A stretch of DNA of 64,000 bases from an uncultured Paracoccaceae bacterium (GTDB lineage: Bacteria; Pseudomonadota; Alphaproteobacteria; Rhodobacterales; Rhodobacteraceae): assembly GCA_905182105.1 (NCBI GenBank), contig CAJJAR010000021.1, positions 62,001 to 126,000 of the forward strand. The letters are read 5' to 3'. How positions within the stretch are numbered: position 1 is the stretch's first letter; each line of letters opens with the position of its first letter. The notes under the pieces are model-generated. The model was not told the DNA's origin. It did no database searches and was given only the letters and a program-made list of their open reading frames with translations. Positions 56,137-64,000 of the stretch are shown in pieces. The translations under genes were made by a program, and so were the position numbers.

Positions 56137-57327
56137 ATGACAAAGTCTGCGGACGCTTTTCGTACCATCTCAGAAGTTGCTGATTGGCTTGGCGTTCAGA
56201 CGCACGTTCTACGTTTTTGGGAAAGTAAGTTTACGCAAGTGAAGCCTGTAAAACGTGCAGGTGGTCGCCGGTATTACCGTCCTGCAGACATGCAACTGAT
56301 AGGTGGCATTCAAAAGCTCCTGCACGAAGATGGCCTTACAATTAAGGGCGTTCAGAAGATATTACGCGAAAAAGGCATGGCGCATGTGTCAGCCCTTTCT
56401 CCATCTGTCGACGGTGCCGAAGTCGAACCAATGGTTGTGGAACCAGAAGCGGCTATAACGATGGAAGCAGAGCCACAAACTGCAACAATCCTACCGCTTG
56501 TTACGAAGGCAAAAGTTAAAGAACCAACGGAACGACCCTCATTGACTATAGATGAAGTCACGTCAGAGGTTGAAATTGTGAGCGAAGAGAGCATTACAGA
56601 AACCGTCGAAACCACTACACTAAAAGATGGTGTGTGTGACTCGACCACAGAGATAGAAACTGTGACTCCTGTTGTGGTTGACACTGTGGACAAGACCGAA
56701 CTCGAGGAACTGCAGACCTCATCCGTCGACAGCAATTTTGAAGAACCTTTGGAAACGATCGAAGATGCACCAGCCGTGCAGGAACCAATCGAAGAGTTAC
56801 CAGAATCATCTGAAATCGAAGAGCACTTGGTCCCTGAACCGGTTGTGGAAGAGACATCCGATTCGGTTGAGCAGACCAAAGAAGTTTCGGTCGTCGATCC
56901 AGAACCTGCATTAAAACTAGCGCCAGAAGAACCTGTTGCTGACGCTATGGGTCTGCTACCCGTCATGCCAGCCTTCTTGAGCCGCTCGACACCGGAGCCA
57001 GCGGATACAGGGATGTCTGCGCCCAATGAGCCAGCCCCTGTCGTTGAACAACACGTCACGGAACAAGCAGAATCGCAAATGGCAGAAAACGAAGTTGAAG
57101 ACGCCGTTGTTCCTGAAATAGAGACGACCAAATCGGAGGCACCTTCCCCGTTGGGCACAGACCTACCAGTACCGCAGGCTGAACACGAAATTCAAACCTC
57201 TCCACGTGCTCTAGCTGCGCTGTCTAAGGTCAATGTACTAACCTCTGAACAAGTGGCATCTATTGCGCCGCTTTTGGCGCAACTGCGCGATGCGCGTGAT
57301 CGCATGACGCTGGGCCGCAAAGAATAA
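56137..57327 (+). CDS. MerR-family regulator with a very long acidic tail
   Basis: A 396-residue protein. The first ~80 residues form a MerR-type DNA-binding domain: [20 protein letters not shown] (residues 11-30), [19 protein letters not shown] and LIKG-like [14 protein letters not shown]. After that comes about 260 residues of low-complexity Glu/Val/Pro/Thr/Ser sequence, strongly acidic and probably disordered. A final conserved-looking helix pair follows ([19 protein letters not shown] and [18 protein letters not shown]). Orthologues beside ihfA are known as MerR-like proteins of unknown target. The long tail is unusual for MerR, where the effector domain is compact; no metal- or drug-binding motif is seen. 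Confidence 0.9.
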   Translation: MTKSADAFRTISEVADWLGVQTHVLRFWESKFTQVKPVKRAGGRRYYRPADMQLIGGIQKLLHEDGLTIKGVQKILREKGMAHVSALSPSVDGAEVEPMVVEPEAAITMEAEPQTATILPLVTKAKVKEPTERPSLTIDEVTSEVEIVSEESITETVETTTLKDGVCDSTTEIETVTPVVVDTVDKTELEELQTSSVDSNFEEPLETIEDAPAVQEPIEELPESSEIEEHLVPEPVVEETSDSVEQTKEVSVVDPEPALKLAPEEPVADAMGLLPVMPAFLSRSTPEPADTGMSAPNEPAPVVEQHVTEQAESQMAENEVEDAVVPEIETTKSEAPSPLGTDLPVPQAEHEIQTSPRALAALSKVNVLTSEQVASIAPLLAQLRDARDRMTLGRKE

Positions 57328-57345
57328 CCAAGTGCCAATTCCCTC

Positions 57346-57373
57346 TTGCCTCAAGCCACAAATCGCGTATGAC
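57346..57373 (+). promoter_or_regulatory. Promoter candidate for tRNA-Pro
   Basis: TTGCCT (57346-57351) and TATGAC (57368-57373) lie 16 bases apart, with the mature tRNA starting 11 bases after the -10. Both boxes match 4 of 6 consensus positions. Confidence 0.4.
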
Positions 57374-57384
57374 ATCTCACAAGT

Positions 57385-57461
57385 CGGGCTATGGCGCAGT
57401 CTGGTAGCGCGTCCGTCTGGGGGACGGAAGGTCGCAGGTTCGAGTCCTGCTAGCCCGACCA
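57385..57461 (+). tRNA. tRNA-Pro (GGG anticodon)
   Basis: A complete 77-base cloverleaf. The acceptor stem pairs CGGGCTA with TAGCCCG, the D stem GCGC with GCGC, the anticodon stem TCCGT with ACGGA around loop CTGGGGG (anticodon GGG, reading CCC and CCU), and the T stem GCAGG with CCTGC around TTCGAGT. The CCA end is encoded at 57459-57461. It lies between the MerR gene and dcd and is the only tRNA in the window. No integrated element is attached to its 3' end. Confidence 0.97.
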
Positions 57462-57480
57462 ATTATAGACTTGCTCAAAC

Positions 57481-57510
57481 CGCCCGTACCTTCGGTGTGC
57501 GGGCGTTTGG
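57481..57510 (+). terminator. Hairpin terminator after tRNA-Pro
   Basis: CGCCCG (57481-57486) pairs with CGGGCG (57500-57505), and an inner TACC/GGTG extends it with a bulge. TTTGGCGTTT follows. It lies 19 bases after the tRNA end. Confidence 0.6.
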
Positions 57511-57532
57511 CGTTTAAACAAGAGTGAATTTT

Positions 57533-58603
57533 ATGACCGGTGTCATTCCAAATCAGCAGATCAGCGAAATGATCCGAAGTGGGCAAATCAACGCTGCTCA
57601 ATCGGTTATTGATGCGCAAATCCAACCAGCCAGCCTTGATCTTCGTCTGGGTAATGTTGCTTATCGCGTGCGCGCTTCGTTCCTTACGGGCCACAGTTCT
57701 AAGGTCACCGATCGATTGAAAGAGTTTGAAATGCACCGCGTCGACCTTACAGATGGTGCTGTTTTGGAAAAAGGCTGCGTTTATGTGGTGCCGTTGATGG
57801 AAAGCCTTGCGTTGCCTGAAGGTATGAACGCAGTTGCCAATGCCAAGAGCTCTACCGGTCGCCTTGATCTGCTGACCCGCACGATTACAGATGGTGGGAC
57901 TGAATTTGATCGTATTCCGTCTGGCTACACTGGCCCATTGTACGCTGAAATCTGCCCACGTTCCTTTTCTGTGTTGGTCCGCCCAGGTATGCGCCTAAAC
58001 CAAATTCGTTTCCGTACTGGACATGCTGTACTGGACGACGCCGCATTGGCTAACCTTCACGCCGAAATCCCATTGGTGAACGGCGATCCAGTGATCGATG
58101 ACGGCTTGGGCTTTTCCGTTGATTTGAACCTGCCGGGCTCAACACTGGTGGGATACCGAGCAAAGCCTCACACAGGTGTCATCGATTTGGACCTGATCGG
58201 GCATTACGATCCAACCGACTATTGGGAAGAAGTACACAGTAGGGATGGTCATATCATCCTTGATCCAGGCGCGTTCTATATCTTGGTAAGTCGTGAAGCC
58301 GTTTGCATTCCGCCGGACTATGCTGCGGAAATGGCACCCTATCTTGCCATGGTTGGCGAATTCCGCGTGCACTATGCAGGATTCTTTGACCCCGGGTTTG
58401 GACACGATTCAGCTGGTGGTGCAGGATCACGCGGCGTATTGGAAGTACGCTGCCACGAAGCCCCGTTCGTCTTAGAACATGGCCAAGTGGTTGGGCGATT
58501 AGTATATGAGAAGATGGCTGAAGCCCCTACTCAGCTGTACGGCGTCAGCATAGCCTCAAATTACCAAGGTCAAGGCCTTAAGTTGTCTAAGCACTTCAAA
58601 TAA
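57533..58603 (+). CDS. dcd: dCTP deaminase, long alphaproteobacterial form
   Basis: Converts dCTP to dUTP (and ammonia) for dTTP synthesis. At 356 residues it is nearly twice the E. coli Dcd (193). The chain appears to contain two dUTPase-like beta barrels: the first with IQPASLDLRLGNVAY near residue 31 and NAKSSTGRLDLLTRTI near 101, the second with EMAPYLAMVGEFRVHYAGFFDPGFG near 265 and the G-V-L-E-V-R block. The catalytic Glu expected in the A-G-F-x-D-P-G-F/E area is consistent. The long form is usual in Rhodobacterales. ATG at 57533 is preferred over GTG at 57524. Confidence 0.93.
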   Translation: MTGVIPNQQISEMIRSGQINAAQSVIDAQIQPASLDLRLGNVAYRVRASFLTGHSSKVTDRLKEFEMHRVDLTDGAVLEKGCVYVVPLMESLALPEGMNAVANAKSSTGRLDLLTRTITDGGTEFDRIPSGYTGPLYAEICPRSFSVLVRPGMRLNQIRFRTGHAVLDDAALANLHAEIPLVNGDPVIDDGLGFSVDLNLPGSTLVGYRAKPHTGVIDLDLIGHYDPTDYWEEVHSRDGHIILDPGAFYILVSREAVCIPPDYAAEMAPYLAMVGEFRVHYAGFFDPGFGHDSAGGAGSRGVLEVRCHEAPFVLEHGQVVGRLVYEKMAEAPTQLYGVSIASNYQGQGLKLSKHFK

Positions 58604-58653
58604 AGCTTAAATCTTGCCAGTTAGCGGCGGTTATCGCAACCTGTTGGGTTGCC

Positions 58654-58803
58654 TTAGTCGTCGATTTCGCCCTGTGGTGGCTGTTTTCCACAGCGCTTGG
58701 ACATCATGCTGGATCCAGCGTTCAAACCGCTATCGATGCCTTAGTGGATCACACGTTTCACAATCTGACGAATGATCACATTGATAATGTGGTTCTTATT
58801 CAT
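58654..58803 (-). pseudogene. Small conserved-looking ORF broken by an in-frame TAA
   Basis: On the minus strand, ATG 58803 behind an AGGGAA site opens MNKNHIINVIIRQIVKRVIH and meets TAA at 58743-58741 (codon 21). The frame then continues for 28 codons (GIDSGLNAGSSMMSKRCGK, then QPPQGEIDD) to TAA at 58656-58654. From memory, short proteins of this pattern (M-N-x-N-x-I-I-N-x-x-I-R-Q, then G-I-D-x-G) occur widely in Rhodobacteraceae, so the internal stop looks like a nonsense mutation. A six-base-pair hairpin (58636-58652) lies just beyond. Function of the intact family is unknown to me. Confidence 0.6.
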
Positions 58804-58862
58804 GTGTCGTTTCCCTAACTGCTTCATGCACTCCATATACCGAAACTATAGTGATAATCAGA

Positions 58863-59519
58863 TCAATCTTCAAAAAGTTCTGACTGGCCTTCATTCGTGT
58901 CATCTTCGTCGTCCATGTCGCCCGGCCCTGGTACAGTCCCGGGTGGAGGTCTATTTTCCAAAAGTCCTGCGGAGCGGAGTTCTTTTAGCCCTGGAAGATC
59001 ACGTGCAGTCTCAAGCCCAAAGTGACCTAAGAAGTTTTGGGTCACAACGAACGTCACGGGGCGCCCGGGCGTCATCTTGCGCCTGCCAAAACGGATCCAT
59101 TCCATTTCAAGCAACTGATCAACCGTTCCGCGGCTTACAGATACACCGCGGATCTCTTCAATTTCCGAGCGTGTCACAGGCTGGTGATAGGCGATGATCG
59201 CCAGTGTCTCGATCGCAGCCCGACTTAATTTGCGGGTCTCAACCGTTTCCTTTTGCATGAGGAAACCAAGGTCAGGTGAGGTGCGCATGGTCCATGCATC
59301 CCCCACCTTGCTCAGGTTCACACCGCGCCCCTCGTAGCGTTTACGCAGGTGCACAATCGCCCCTGCCGCGTCGCAACCATGGGGCATACGTGCTTCAAGC
59401 TCTCTCACCGTTACAGGTTCTGCACTGGCAAAAAAGATCGCCTCAACCATGCGTTCCTGCTCGACCATAGGCGGAGCCTCAAAAAGGCTTTCCGCATTCA
59501 ATTCAATATCTTCAGTCAC
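58863..59519 (-). CDS. scpB: Segregation and condensation protein B
   Basis: ScpB (218 residues) forms the SMC-ScpA-ScpB complex that compacts and separates the chromosome. It consists of two winged helices: ERMVEAIFFASAEPVTVREL near residue 22 and the typical LSRAAIETLAIIAYHQPVTRSEIEEIRGV near 98-126, followed by GRRKMTPGRPVTFVVTQNFLGHFGL. The acidic tail (GDMDDEDDTNEGQSELFED region) is unstructured. It overlaps scpA by 4 bases (ATGA). Confidence 0.95.
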   Translation of the reverse strand: MTEDIELNAESLFEAPPMVEQERMVEAIFFASAEPVTVRELEARMPHGCDAAGAIVHLRKRYEGRGVNLSKVGDAWTMRTSPDLGFLMQKETVETRKLSRAAIETLAIIAYHQPVTRSEIEEIRGVSVSRGTVDQLLEMEWIRFGRRKMTPGRPVTFVVTQNFLGHFGLETARDLPGLKELRSAGLLENRPPPGTVPGPGDMDDEDDTNEGQSELFED

Positions 59520-60304
59520 TGTCTTAAAGTCCTTTTACGCAACTCAATCGGTGCAAAGCTTTCGGATTGGCGAATATCCAAATGGCCCTCTTTAACCAGT
59601 TCCAGCGAAGCTGCAAATGTCGCCGCCGTTGCGGAGCGCCGTCTGACCGGATCATTTGCCCATCCGTCAGGAAGGCAGCTGACGATATCAGTCCATTCTC
59701 CTGTGTAGCCAATTAACTCGCGCATCCGTTCCAATGCCTGTTCCATTGTGAAGACACTGTCACGATCCATCACAAACGGACGGAAATCATCGCGGGTTCT
59801 AAGGCGTGCATAGCCTTGCATCAAATCCAATAAGGTGGCAGTATAGGTAACCTTTTTGACCCGCTCGACCACTTCGATCTGACCACGCGCAAAGAAATCA
59901 CGGCCCAATTGATCACGACCCACTAGGCGTGCCGCGCCGTCGCGCATGGCTTGCAGCCGTTCCAATTGAAGAGCCAAGTGTGCAGCCAGTTCTTCACCAG
60001 ACGGACCTTCCTCAGACGGATCAGGCGGCAATAACAATCGTGATTTAAGGAATGCCAACCACGCTGCCATCACCAGATAGTCAGCGGCTAGTTCAAGGCG
60101 CAGCGCCTTAGCCTTTTCAACAAAAGCAAGATATTGATGTGCCAATTCAAGCACTGAAATCTTGCGCAAATCAACCTTTTGGGTGCGACTTAGTGTCAGC
60201 AAAAGGTCCAACGGTCCCTCAAACCCATCGACATCAATGATCAACGCTTCGGCGGCCACCCTTTCGGCGACGGCGATACGTTCTTTTTCAAAAATGTCTT
60301 CCAT
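59516..60304 (-). CDS. scpA: Segregation and condensation protein A
   Basis: ScpA is the kleisin that bridges the SMC heads. It has 262 residues. FEGPLDLLLTLSRTQKVDLRKISVLELAHQYL (split as EGPLDLLLTLSRTQKVDLRK and ISVLELAHQYL, about 28-60) is diagnostic. LVMAAWLAFLKSRLLLPP near 76-94 and the C-terminal winged helix from about residue 185 follow. It sits 4 bases after nagZ and overlaps scpB by 4, so it is part of the argS-to-scpB transcription unit. Confidence 0.95.
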   Translation of the reverse strand: MEDIFEKERIAVAERVAAEALIIDVDGFEGPLDLLLTLSRTQKVDLRKISVLELAHQYLAFVEKAKALRLELAADYLVMAAWLAFLKSRLLLPPDPSEEGPSGEELAAHLALQLERLQAMRDGAARLVGRDQLGRDFFARGQIEVVERVKKVTYTATLLDLMQGYARLRTRDDFRPFVMDRDSVFTMEQALERMRELIGYTGEWTDIVSCLPDGWANDPVRRRSATAATFAASLELVKEGHLDIRQSESFAPIELRKRTLRQ

Positions 60305-60308
60305 GACT

Positions 60309-61319
60309 TTATTGCGCCAATGCGCCCCCGCCTAACAGCGTTTCAAGTTCGGCGTCTAAGGTAGCAATGTCAATCAAATCTGGTGTTTTGCGCATCTTAA
60401 CGGCACGGATAGCGCGTTTTTGGGCTATATCTGTCATTTCACCAGCGGCCTGTGCCACCTGTGTACGTTCACTTAGGGTCCCGTTGCAATGCAAGATCAC
60501 GTCACAACCCGCTTCGATTGATGCACGACTGAGCGTTCCCAGATCGCCGCTGAGGGCTTTCATCGAAATATCATCAGTCATGAGCAAACCATCAAAACCG
60601 ATATCTATACGAATTATGTCCATGACTGTTTTGGACAATGTCGCAGGCGCCTCGTCGATCTCACTGTAAACAAGGTGCGCCGTCATCCCCATTGGGAGAT
60701 CATTCAACGTCTTGAATGGCGCAAAATCTTGGGTATCCAAGCTATCGCGCGGCGCGTCTACTTTGGGTAGGTCAAAATGGCTATCAGCGGTCGCGCGACC
60801 ATGTCCCGGGATATGCTTAACGACAGGCAGAACACCGCCGTCTAGCAGACCGTCCGCAGCCGCACGTCCCATTGCAGAAACCGTTAAAGCATCAGTGCCA
60901 TAGCAACGGTTACGTAAAAACGAATGGGTGTCGGTGTTGGCAACATCGACCATTGGCGCACAATTACTGTCGATACCGATATAGCGCAGCTCATGCGCAA
61001 TGATACGGTGGCGCAGGTACATAGCGCGTTGGGCGTTCTCGCCAGCCGCAGTGATAAAGTCCAAGGGTGGCAACCATTCGCGCCACGCTGGACTGCGCAG
61101 TCGTTGGACACGCCCACCTTCTTGGTCGATTGTGATCGGGCATTCCCAACCTACAGCCTCGCGATAGTCATCGCAAAGCATGCGCACTTGATCAGGTGTA
61201 TCAATATTACGGGCAAAAAGGATGAAACCGAAAGGGCTCACATCCCGAAACAACGCCACTTCATCTGCTGTCAGCCGAAGGCCATCCCCATTAAGGATGG
61301 TCGCGCCAAAACGGTTCAT
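60309..61319 (-). CDS. nagZ: Beta-N-acetylhexosaminidase (glycoside hydrolase family 3)
   Basis: NagZ removes GlcNAc from GlcNAc-anhydroMurNAc in cytoplasmic cell-wall recycling. It has 336 residues from the ATG at 61319, which overlaps the SPOR-gene stop (ATGA). Family motifs are GFILFARNIDTPDQV near residue 30, TIDQEGGRVQRLR near 62, and the catalytic loop VVKHIPGHGRATADSHFDLP near 163. LMTDDISMKAL with the nucleophile Asp is near 245. The product feeds AnmK, encoded 12 kb away in this window. Confidence 0.95.
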   Translation of the reverse strand: MNRFGATILNGDGLRLTADEVALFRDVSPFGFILFARNIDTPDQVRMLCDDYREAVGWECPITIDQEGGRVQRLRSPAWREWLPPLDFITAAGENAQRAMYLRHRIIAHELRYIGIDSNCAPMVDVANTDTHSFLRNRCYGTDALTVSAMGRAAADGLLDGGVLPVVKHIPGHGRATADSHFDLPKVDAPRDSLDTQDFAPFKTLNDLPMGMTAHLVYSEIDEAPATLSKTVMDIIRIDIGFDGLLMTDDISMKALSGDLGTLSRASIEAGCDVILHCNGTLSERTQVAQAAGEMTDIAQKRAIRAVKMRKTPDLIDIATLDAELETLLGGGALAQ

Positions 61320-62311
61320 CGTGTGACTACTGGAATGCAATCTGCGTTCTCAGCCAAAAGTGCGGAACAGAAACGACGTGCATCACTTAGGTCAGAAAAA
61401 CCCATCGCGCGAAGGCGATAGAATGTACGGCCACCACTATTAGCCTTTTGAACTATGCGGGTTTTGCCTTGAAGGAAATCACCAAAGCGGCCCTCAATTT
61501 TGTCCCACTGGCTGCGCGCCACTTCGGCGCTATCGAATGCCCCAAGCTGAACCAGGCGTGTTCCAGCAGGCACTGATTTTGGATCCACATCGGTAACGGC
61601 TGTCTTAGCAGGTGCAGACACCAGAATCACGGCAGCAGGTGCTGAAGCTGGGCGTAACAGTGGGCGTAAAGAGTAACGCAAGCCTGCGGCTTGGATCGCT
61701 ATATTCTCAGTCACATTCGCTAAAGCAACAGTTGTCGCTGCGCCCACAACTTTTGCGCCAGTCGTAGTATTTAACACATCCGCGCCTTGGGTCAGCTGGC
61801 GCACCAAATCTTCAACGCTTCCAGCTTCTGGTGTGGTTGAAGTTGTGTCGACAGCAACGGCTTCAATTGGATTAGAGATGGCAGCGGACAAATCCAGTGG
61901 CGCAGGCTGTTGCACCTGTGCAACCACTTGAGCAGAAACTGGGGTATCTTCGACAGCCAGAGCGACCGGCTTAGGGGCCAAAACCAACGTGTCTGTTGGC
62001 GCTGTGGCAGTGCCAGCCGCTGCGACTTCGTTTACAGAAAGCCCTAGGTTCAAGGCAAGTTCGCCACCTGGATTGTCCGGAAGAACGCGCATCTCACCAC
62101 TGATCGCCTGAACGACAGGTAGCCCTGTCACGTCACGGACCATCAACTTGTACCCCCAAACGCCAACGCCAATTATCAACGCTACAGAAAGACCTGCAGC
62201 AACCATATTAGTGATGTTGTTCAATGAACTAGCCGATATAATTGGTGATGAAGCACCCACAGATGCATAACCGTGACCACCCATATTATGGGAATAAGGA
62301 ACGTTTGTCAT
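61316..62311 (-). CDS. SPOR-domain cell-wall-binding membrane protein
   Basis: A 331-residue protein with one membrane segment near residues 36-57 (VAAGLSVALIIGVGVWGYKL), a short cytoplasmic N-terminus and a ~180-residue low-complexity Ala/Val/Pro/Thr-rich periplasmic part. At the C-terminus (about 245-325) is a SPOR domain: LVQLGAFDSAEVARSQWDKI, GRTFYRLRAMGFSDLSDARRFCSALL. SPOR domains bind denuded glycan strands at division sites. It sits between argS and nagZ, the usual Rhodobacteraceae order. Confidence 0.92.
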   Translation of the reverse strand: MTNVPYSHNMGGHGYASVGASSPIISASSLNNITNMVAAGLSVALIIGVGVWGYKLMVRDVTGLPVVQAISGEMRVLPDNPGGELALNLGLSVNEVAAAGTATAPTDTLVLAPKPVALAVEDTPVSAQVVAQVQQPAPLDLSAAISNPIEAVAVDTTSTTPEAGSVEDLVRQLTQGADVLNTTTGAKVVGAATTVALANVTENIAIQAAGLRYSLRPLLRPASAPAAVILVSAPAKTAVTDVDPKSVPAGTRLVQLGAFDSAEVARSQWDKIEGRFGDFLQGKTRIVQKANSGGRTFYRLRAMGFSDLSDARRFCSALLAENADCIPVVTR

Positions 62312-62388
62312 TTTTGCCTCATTGCCCGTTTGGGTACATTGCCCAACGGATCTACTGAATTATGCCTGTTCAGCCGAGGCGGTTATTT

Positions 62389-64000
62389 TTAACGCATCTC
62401 TTCGGCTGGCTCTACACCTAGAATACCAAGGCCTGCAGCTATTACAACAGCCGCTGAACGTGCTAGGGCGATTTTTGCTAGGGATGTCTTTGGATCATCC
62501 TGCAAGAAGCGTAATCCAGGCAATTCATTGCCACGGTTCCACAACCCGTGAAACTCGCCCGCCAGCTCATAAAGGTAGAATGCAATGCGGTGCGGTTCGT
62601 TGCTGCGCGCAGCTGTTTCCAGCAAACGTGGCCATTCAGCCAGCTTAGCCGCCAGCGTCAATTCAGATTCGTGATTGATCAGTGTCAGATCAGCAGTAGC
62701 CAATGTTGCGTCATCAACCGCGACGCCCGCTTCAACCGCTTTGCGCAAAACTGAGTTCACACGCGCGTGGGCGTATTGAACGTAGAACACAGGATTGTCG
62801 CGGCTTTGCTCTAGAACTTTGGCAAAATCAAAATCAAGCGGCGCATCGTTTTTGCGCGTTAGCATTACAAAACGGGTTACATCAGACCCAACCTGATCAA
62901 CCACATCGCGCAGGCTTATGAACGTCCCTGCCCGCTTGGACATTTTGAACGGTTCACCATCTTTGAAAAGCTTTACCAGTTGTGTCAGCTTGATATCGAG
63001 CGGCACAGTGCCACCAGACAATGCAGACACAGCAGCCTTCATCCGCTTTACATAGCCGCCGTGATCAGCACCAAAAACGTCAATCAACAGGTCATAGCCA
63101 CGTTCAACCTTGTCAAAGTGGTATGCAATGTCAGGGGCAAAGTATGTCCACGCGCCATCAGACTTTTTCACAGGACGATCTACGTCATCACCGTGTTCGG
63201 TTGATTTGAACAAGGTTTGCTCGCGTGGTTCCCAATCCCCAGGCTTTTTGCCTTTTGGTGGCTCAAGCACGCCTTCATAAATCAGGCCCTTGTCCTCAAG
63301 CGACTTGATAGATTTTTCGATTAGACCGGAACCGTACAATGATTTCTCTGAAAAGAAGCGGTCCATTTTGATGCCAAGCTGCGCAAGGTCGGAACGGATC
63401 AGATCCATCATCGCCTCAGTTCCGAACTCACGGACATCTTGCAACCAAACGTCTTCGCCTTTGCCAACGTAGGCACCACCAACCTTAGCTTTCAGCGCCT
63501 CACCGGTCGCGATCAAATAATCGCCCGGGTATGTGCCGTCCTCAAACGCAACCTCTTGGCCGTGGGCCTCAAGATAACGCAGGTATACGGAACGGGCCAA
63601 CACATCGACCTGCGCACCGCCGTCATTGATGTAGTATTCACGTGTGACGTCATAGCCCGCGAAATCTAGCATAGATGCTAGTGCGTCCCCAAAGACAGCA
63701 CCACGCGTGTGGCCAACGTGCAAAGGGCCCGTTGGATTTGCGCTGACATATTCAACGTTAACCTTTTTGTTCTCACCCATAGTGGAGCGGCCAAAATCAG
63801 TACCTGCTTTAAGCACAGCGCTGATGACGCTCTGCCAAAGAGAAGCAGTAAGACGAAGATTTAGGAAACCAGGCCCTGCGACTTCAGCAGCAGTAATCCG
63901 ATCGTCGGCTGCCAAACGTGCCGCCAATGCGTCCGCAATATCACGTGGTTTAAGACCTGCAGGCTTGGCCAAAACCATCGCCGCATTGGTTGCCATATCG
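62389..64000 (-). CDS. argS: Arginyl-tRNA synthetase, N-terminus outside the window
   Basis: ArgS charges tRNA-Arg. The gene enters from the right edge. About 536 residues are seen, missing the first ~45. Present are the end of the N-terminal additional domain ([20 protein letters not shown]), [20 protein letters not shown] with the HIGH-type [39 protein letters not shown] (KMSKS region) and the C-terminal DALR anticodon-binding domain ([16 protein letters not shown] onward). It is the first gene of the argS-SPOR-nagZ-scpA-scpB unit. The 77 bases to the SPOR gene hold no clear terminator. Confidence 0.97.
   Translation of the reverse strand, partial: DMATNAAMVLAKPAGLKPRDIADALAARLAADDRITAAEVAGPGFLNLRLTASLWQSVISAVLKAGTDFGRSTMGENKKVNVEYVSANPTGPLHVGHTRGAVFGDALASMLDFAGYDVTREYYINDGGAQVDVLARSVYLRYLEAHGQEVAFEDGTYPGDYLIATGEALKAKVGGAYVGKGEDVWLQDVREFGTEAMMDLIRSDLAQLGIKMDRFFSEKSLYGSGLIEKSIKSLEDKGLIYEGVLEPPKGKKPGDWEPREQTLFKSTEHGDDVDRPVKKSDGAWTYFAPDIAYHFDKVERGYDLLIDVFGADHGGYVKRMKAAVSALSGGTVPLDIKLTQLVKLFKDGEPFKMSKRAGTFISLRDVVDQVGSDVTRFVMLTRKNDAPLDFDFAKVLEQSRDNPVFYVQYAHARVNSVLRKAVEAGVAVDDATLATADLTLINHESELTLAAKLAEWPRLLETAARSNEPHRIAFYLYELAGEFHGLWNRGNELPGLRFLQDDPKTSLAKIALARSAAVVIAAGLGILGVEPAEEMR

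Noticed and set aside
56352-57158. A 268-codon open frame on the minus strand opposite the MerR gene
   Set aside because: It is the mirror of the low-complexity acidic tail (Ser/Thr-rich by codon complement), has no ribosome-binding site and no domain.
58636-58652. Hairpin GCAACC-GGTTGC as dcd terminator
   Set aside because: The stem is short and lacks a T-run on either strand, so it is only mentioned under the pseudogene.
57385-58862. Possible integration site at tRNA-Pro
   Set aside because: No integrase, no repeat of the tRNA 3' end, and dcd follows directly as in related genomes.

Overview
The window reads as a core-chromosome segment of an alphaproteobacterium, most likely a marine Rhodobacteraceae (Roseobacter-type) genome of moderate GC content (about half by eye, not computed). 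The grounds are gene content and order: rplU-rpmA with obg and proB; lptF-lptG-lptD-surA-pdxA-rsmA next to pepA-holC; bamE/DUF177-rpmF-plsX-fabH-ihfA-MerR-tRNA-Pro-dcd; and argS-SPOR-nagZ-scpA-scpB. Several proteins have forms I associate with this group, such as an L21 with a long C-terminal tail, a dCTP deaminase of about 356 residues and the DUF4167 protein. I see no insertion sequence, prophage, integron, CRISPR array or rRNA. There is one tRNA gene. All functions come from reading the sequence; no database search was run.

Layout. 1-5.5 kb (minus): proB (cut by the window edge), obg, a GNAT acetyltransferase, a LysE exporter, rpmA, rplU, then a coupled pair of secreted DUF2059-like proteins. 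5.7-7.8 kb: a small unknown gene, rlmE and a Ppx/GppA phosphatase. 8.1-10.5 kb (plus): a one-carbon trio of a 'virulence factor' family protein, an MTHFR-like enzyme and a methyltetrahydrofolate:corrinoid methyltransferase. 10.5-14.7 kb (minus): a tight operon of class IV aminotransferase, fused E1 alpha-beta 2-oxoacid dehydrogenase and FabD-like acyltransferase, with no E2 or E3. 14.8-20.6 kb: aldose epimerase, a micro-ORF, a TfoX C-terminal domain protein, ndk, an ABC-F protein, MarC, a retropepsin-like protease and holC. 20.6-29.6 kb: pepA, then the end-to-end overlapping lptFGD-surA-pdxA-rsmA operon. 29.7-32.4 kb: DUF4167, prmC, prfA.

32.4-36.2 kb: a nonsense-interrupted small secreted-protein gene, a DUF1499 protein, and an operon of M20 amidohydrolase plus two ureohydrolases. 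36.3-44 kb: mazG, nucleoside hydrolase, GNAT, selO, two EamA transporters, an RhlE-type helicase and a Fur-family regulator. 44.1-51.3 kb: eno with a possible switchable leader, an FAD amine oxidase, a DUF985 cupin, anmK, tyrS and a Uup-type ABC-F protein. 51.3-52.1 kb: a decayed OlsB-like acyltransferase pseudogene. 52.1-58.6 kb: bamE, DUF177, rpmF, plsX, fabH, ihfA, a MerR protein with a very long acidic tail, tRNA-Pro(GGG) and dcd. 58.6-64 kb (minus): a nonsense-interrupted small ORF, scpB, scpA, nagZ, a SPOR protein and argS (cut by the edge).

The main themes are envelope building (Lpt transport, SurA, BamE, PlsX/FabH, NagZ/AnmK recycling, SPOR) and translation (L21, L27, L32, Obg, RlmE, RsmA, PrfA/PrmC, TyrS, ArgS, two ABC-F proteins). 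The points most worth a second look are the aminotransferase/E1/acyltransferase operon and the three ORFs broken by stop codons at 32.5, 51.7 and 58.7 kb, where the reading frame after the stop still looks like protein.
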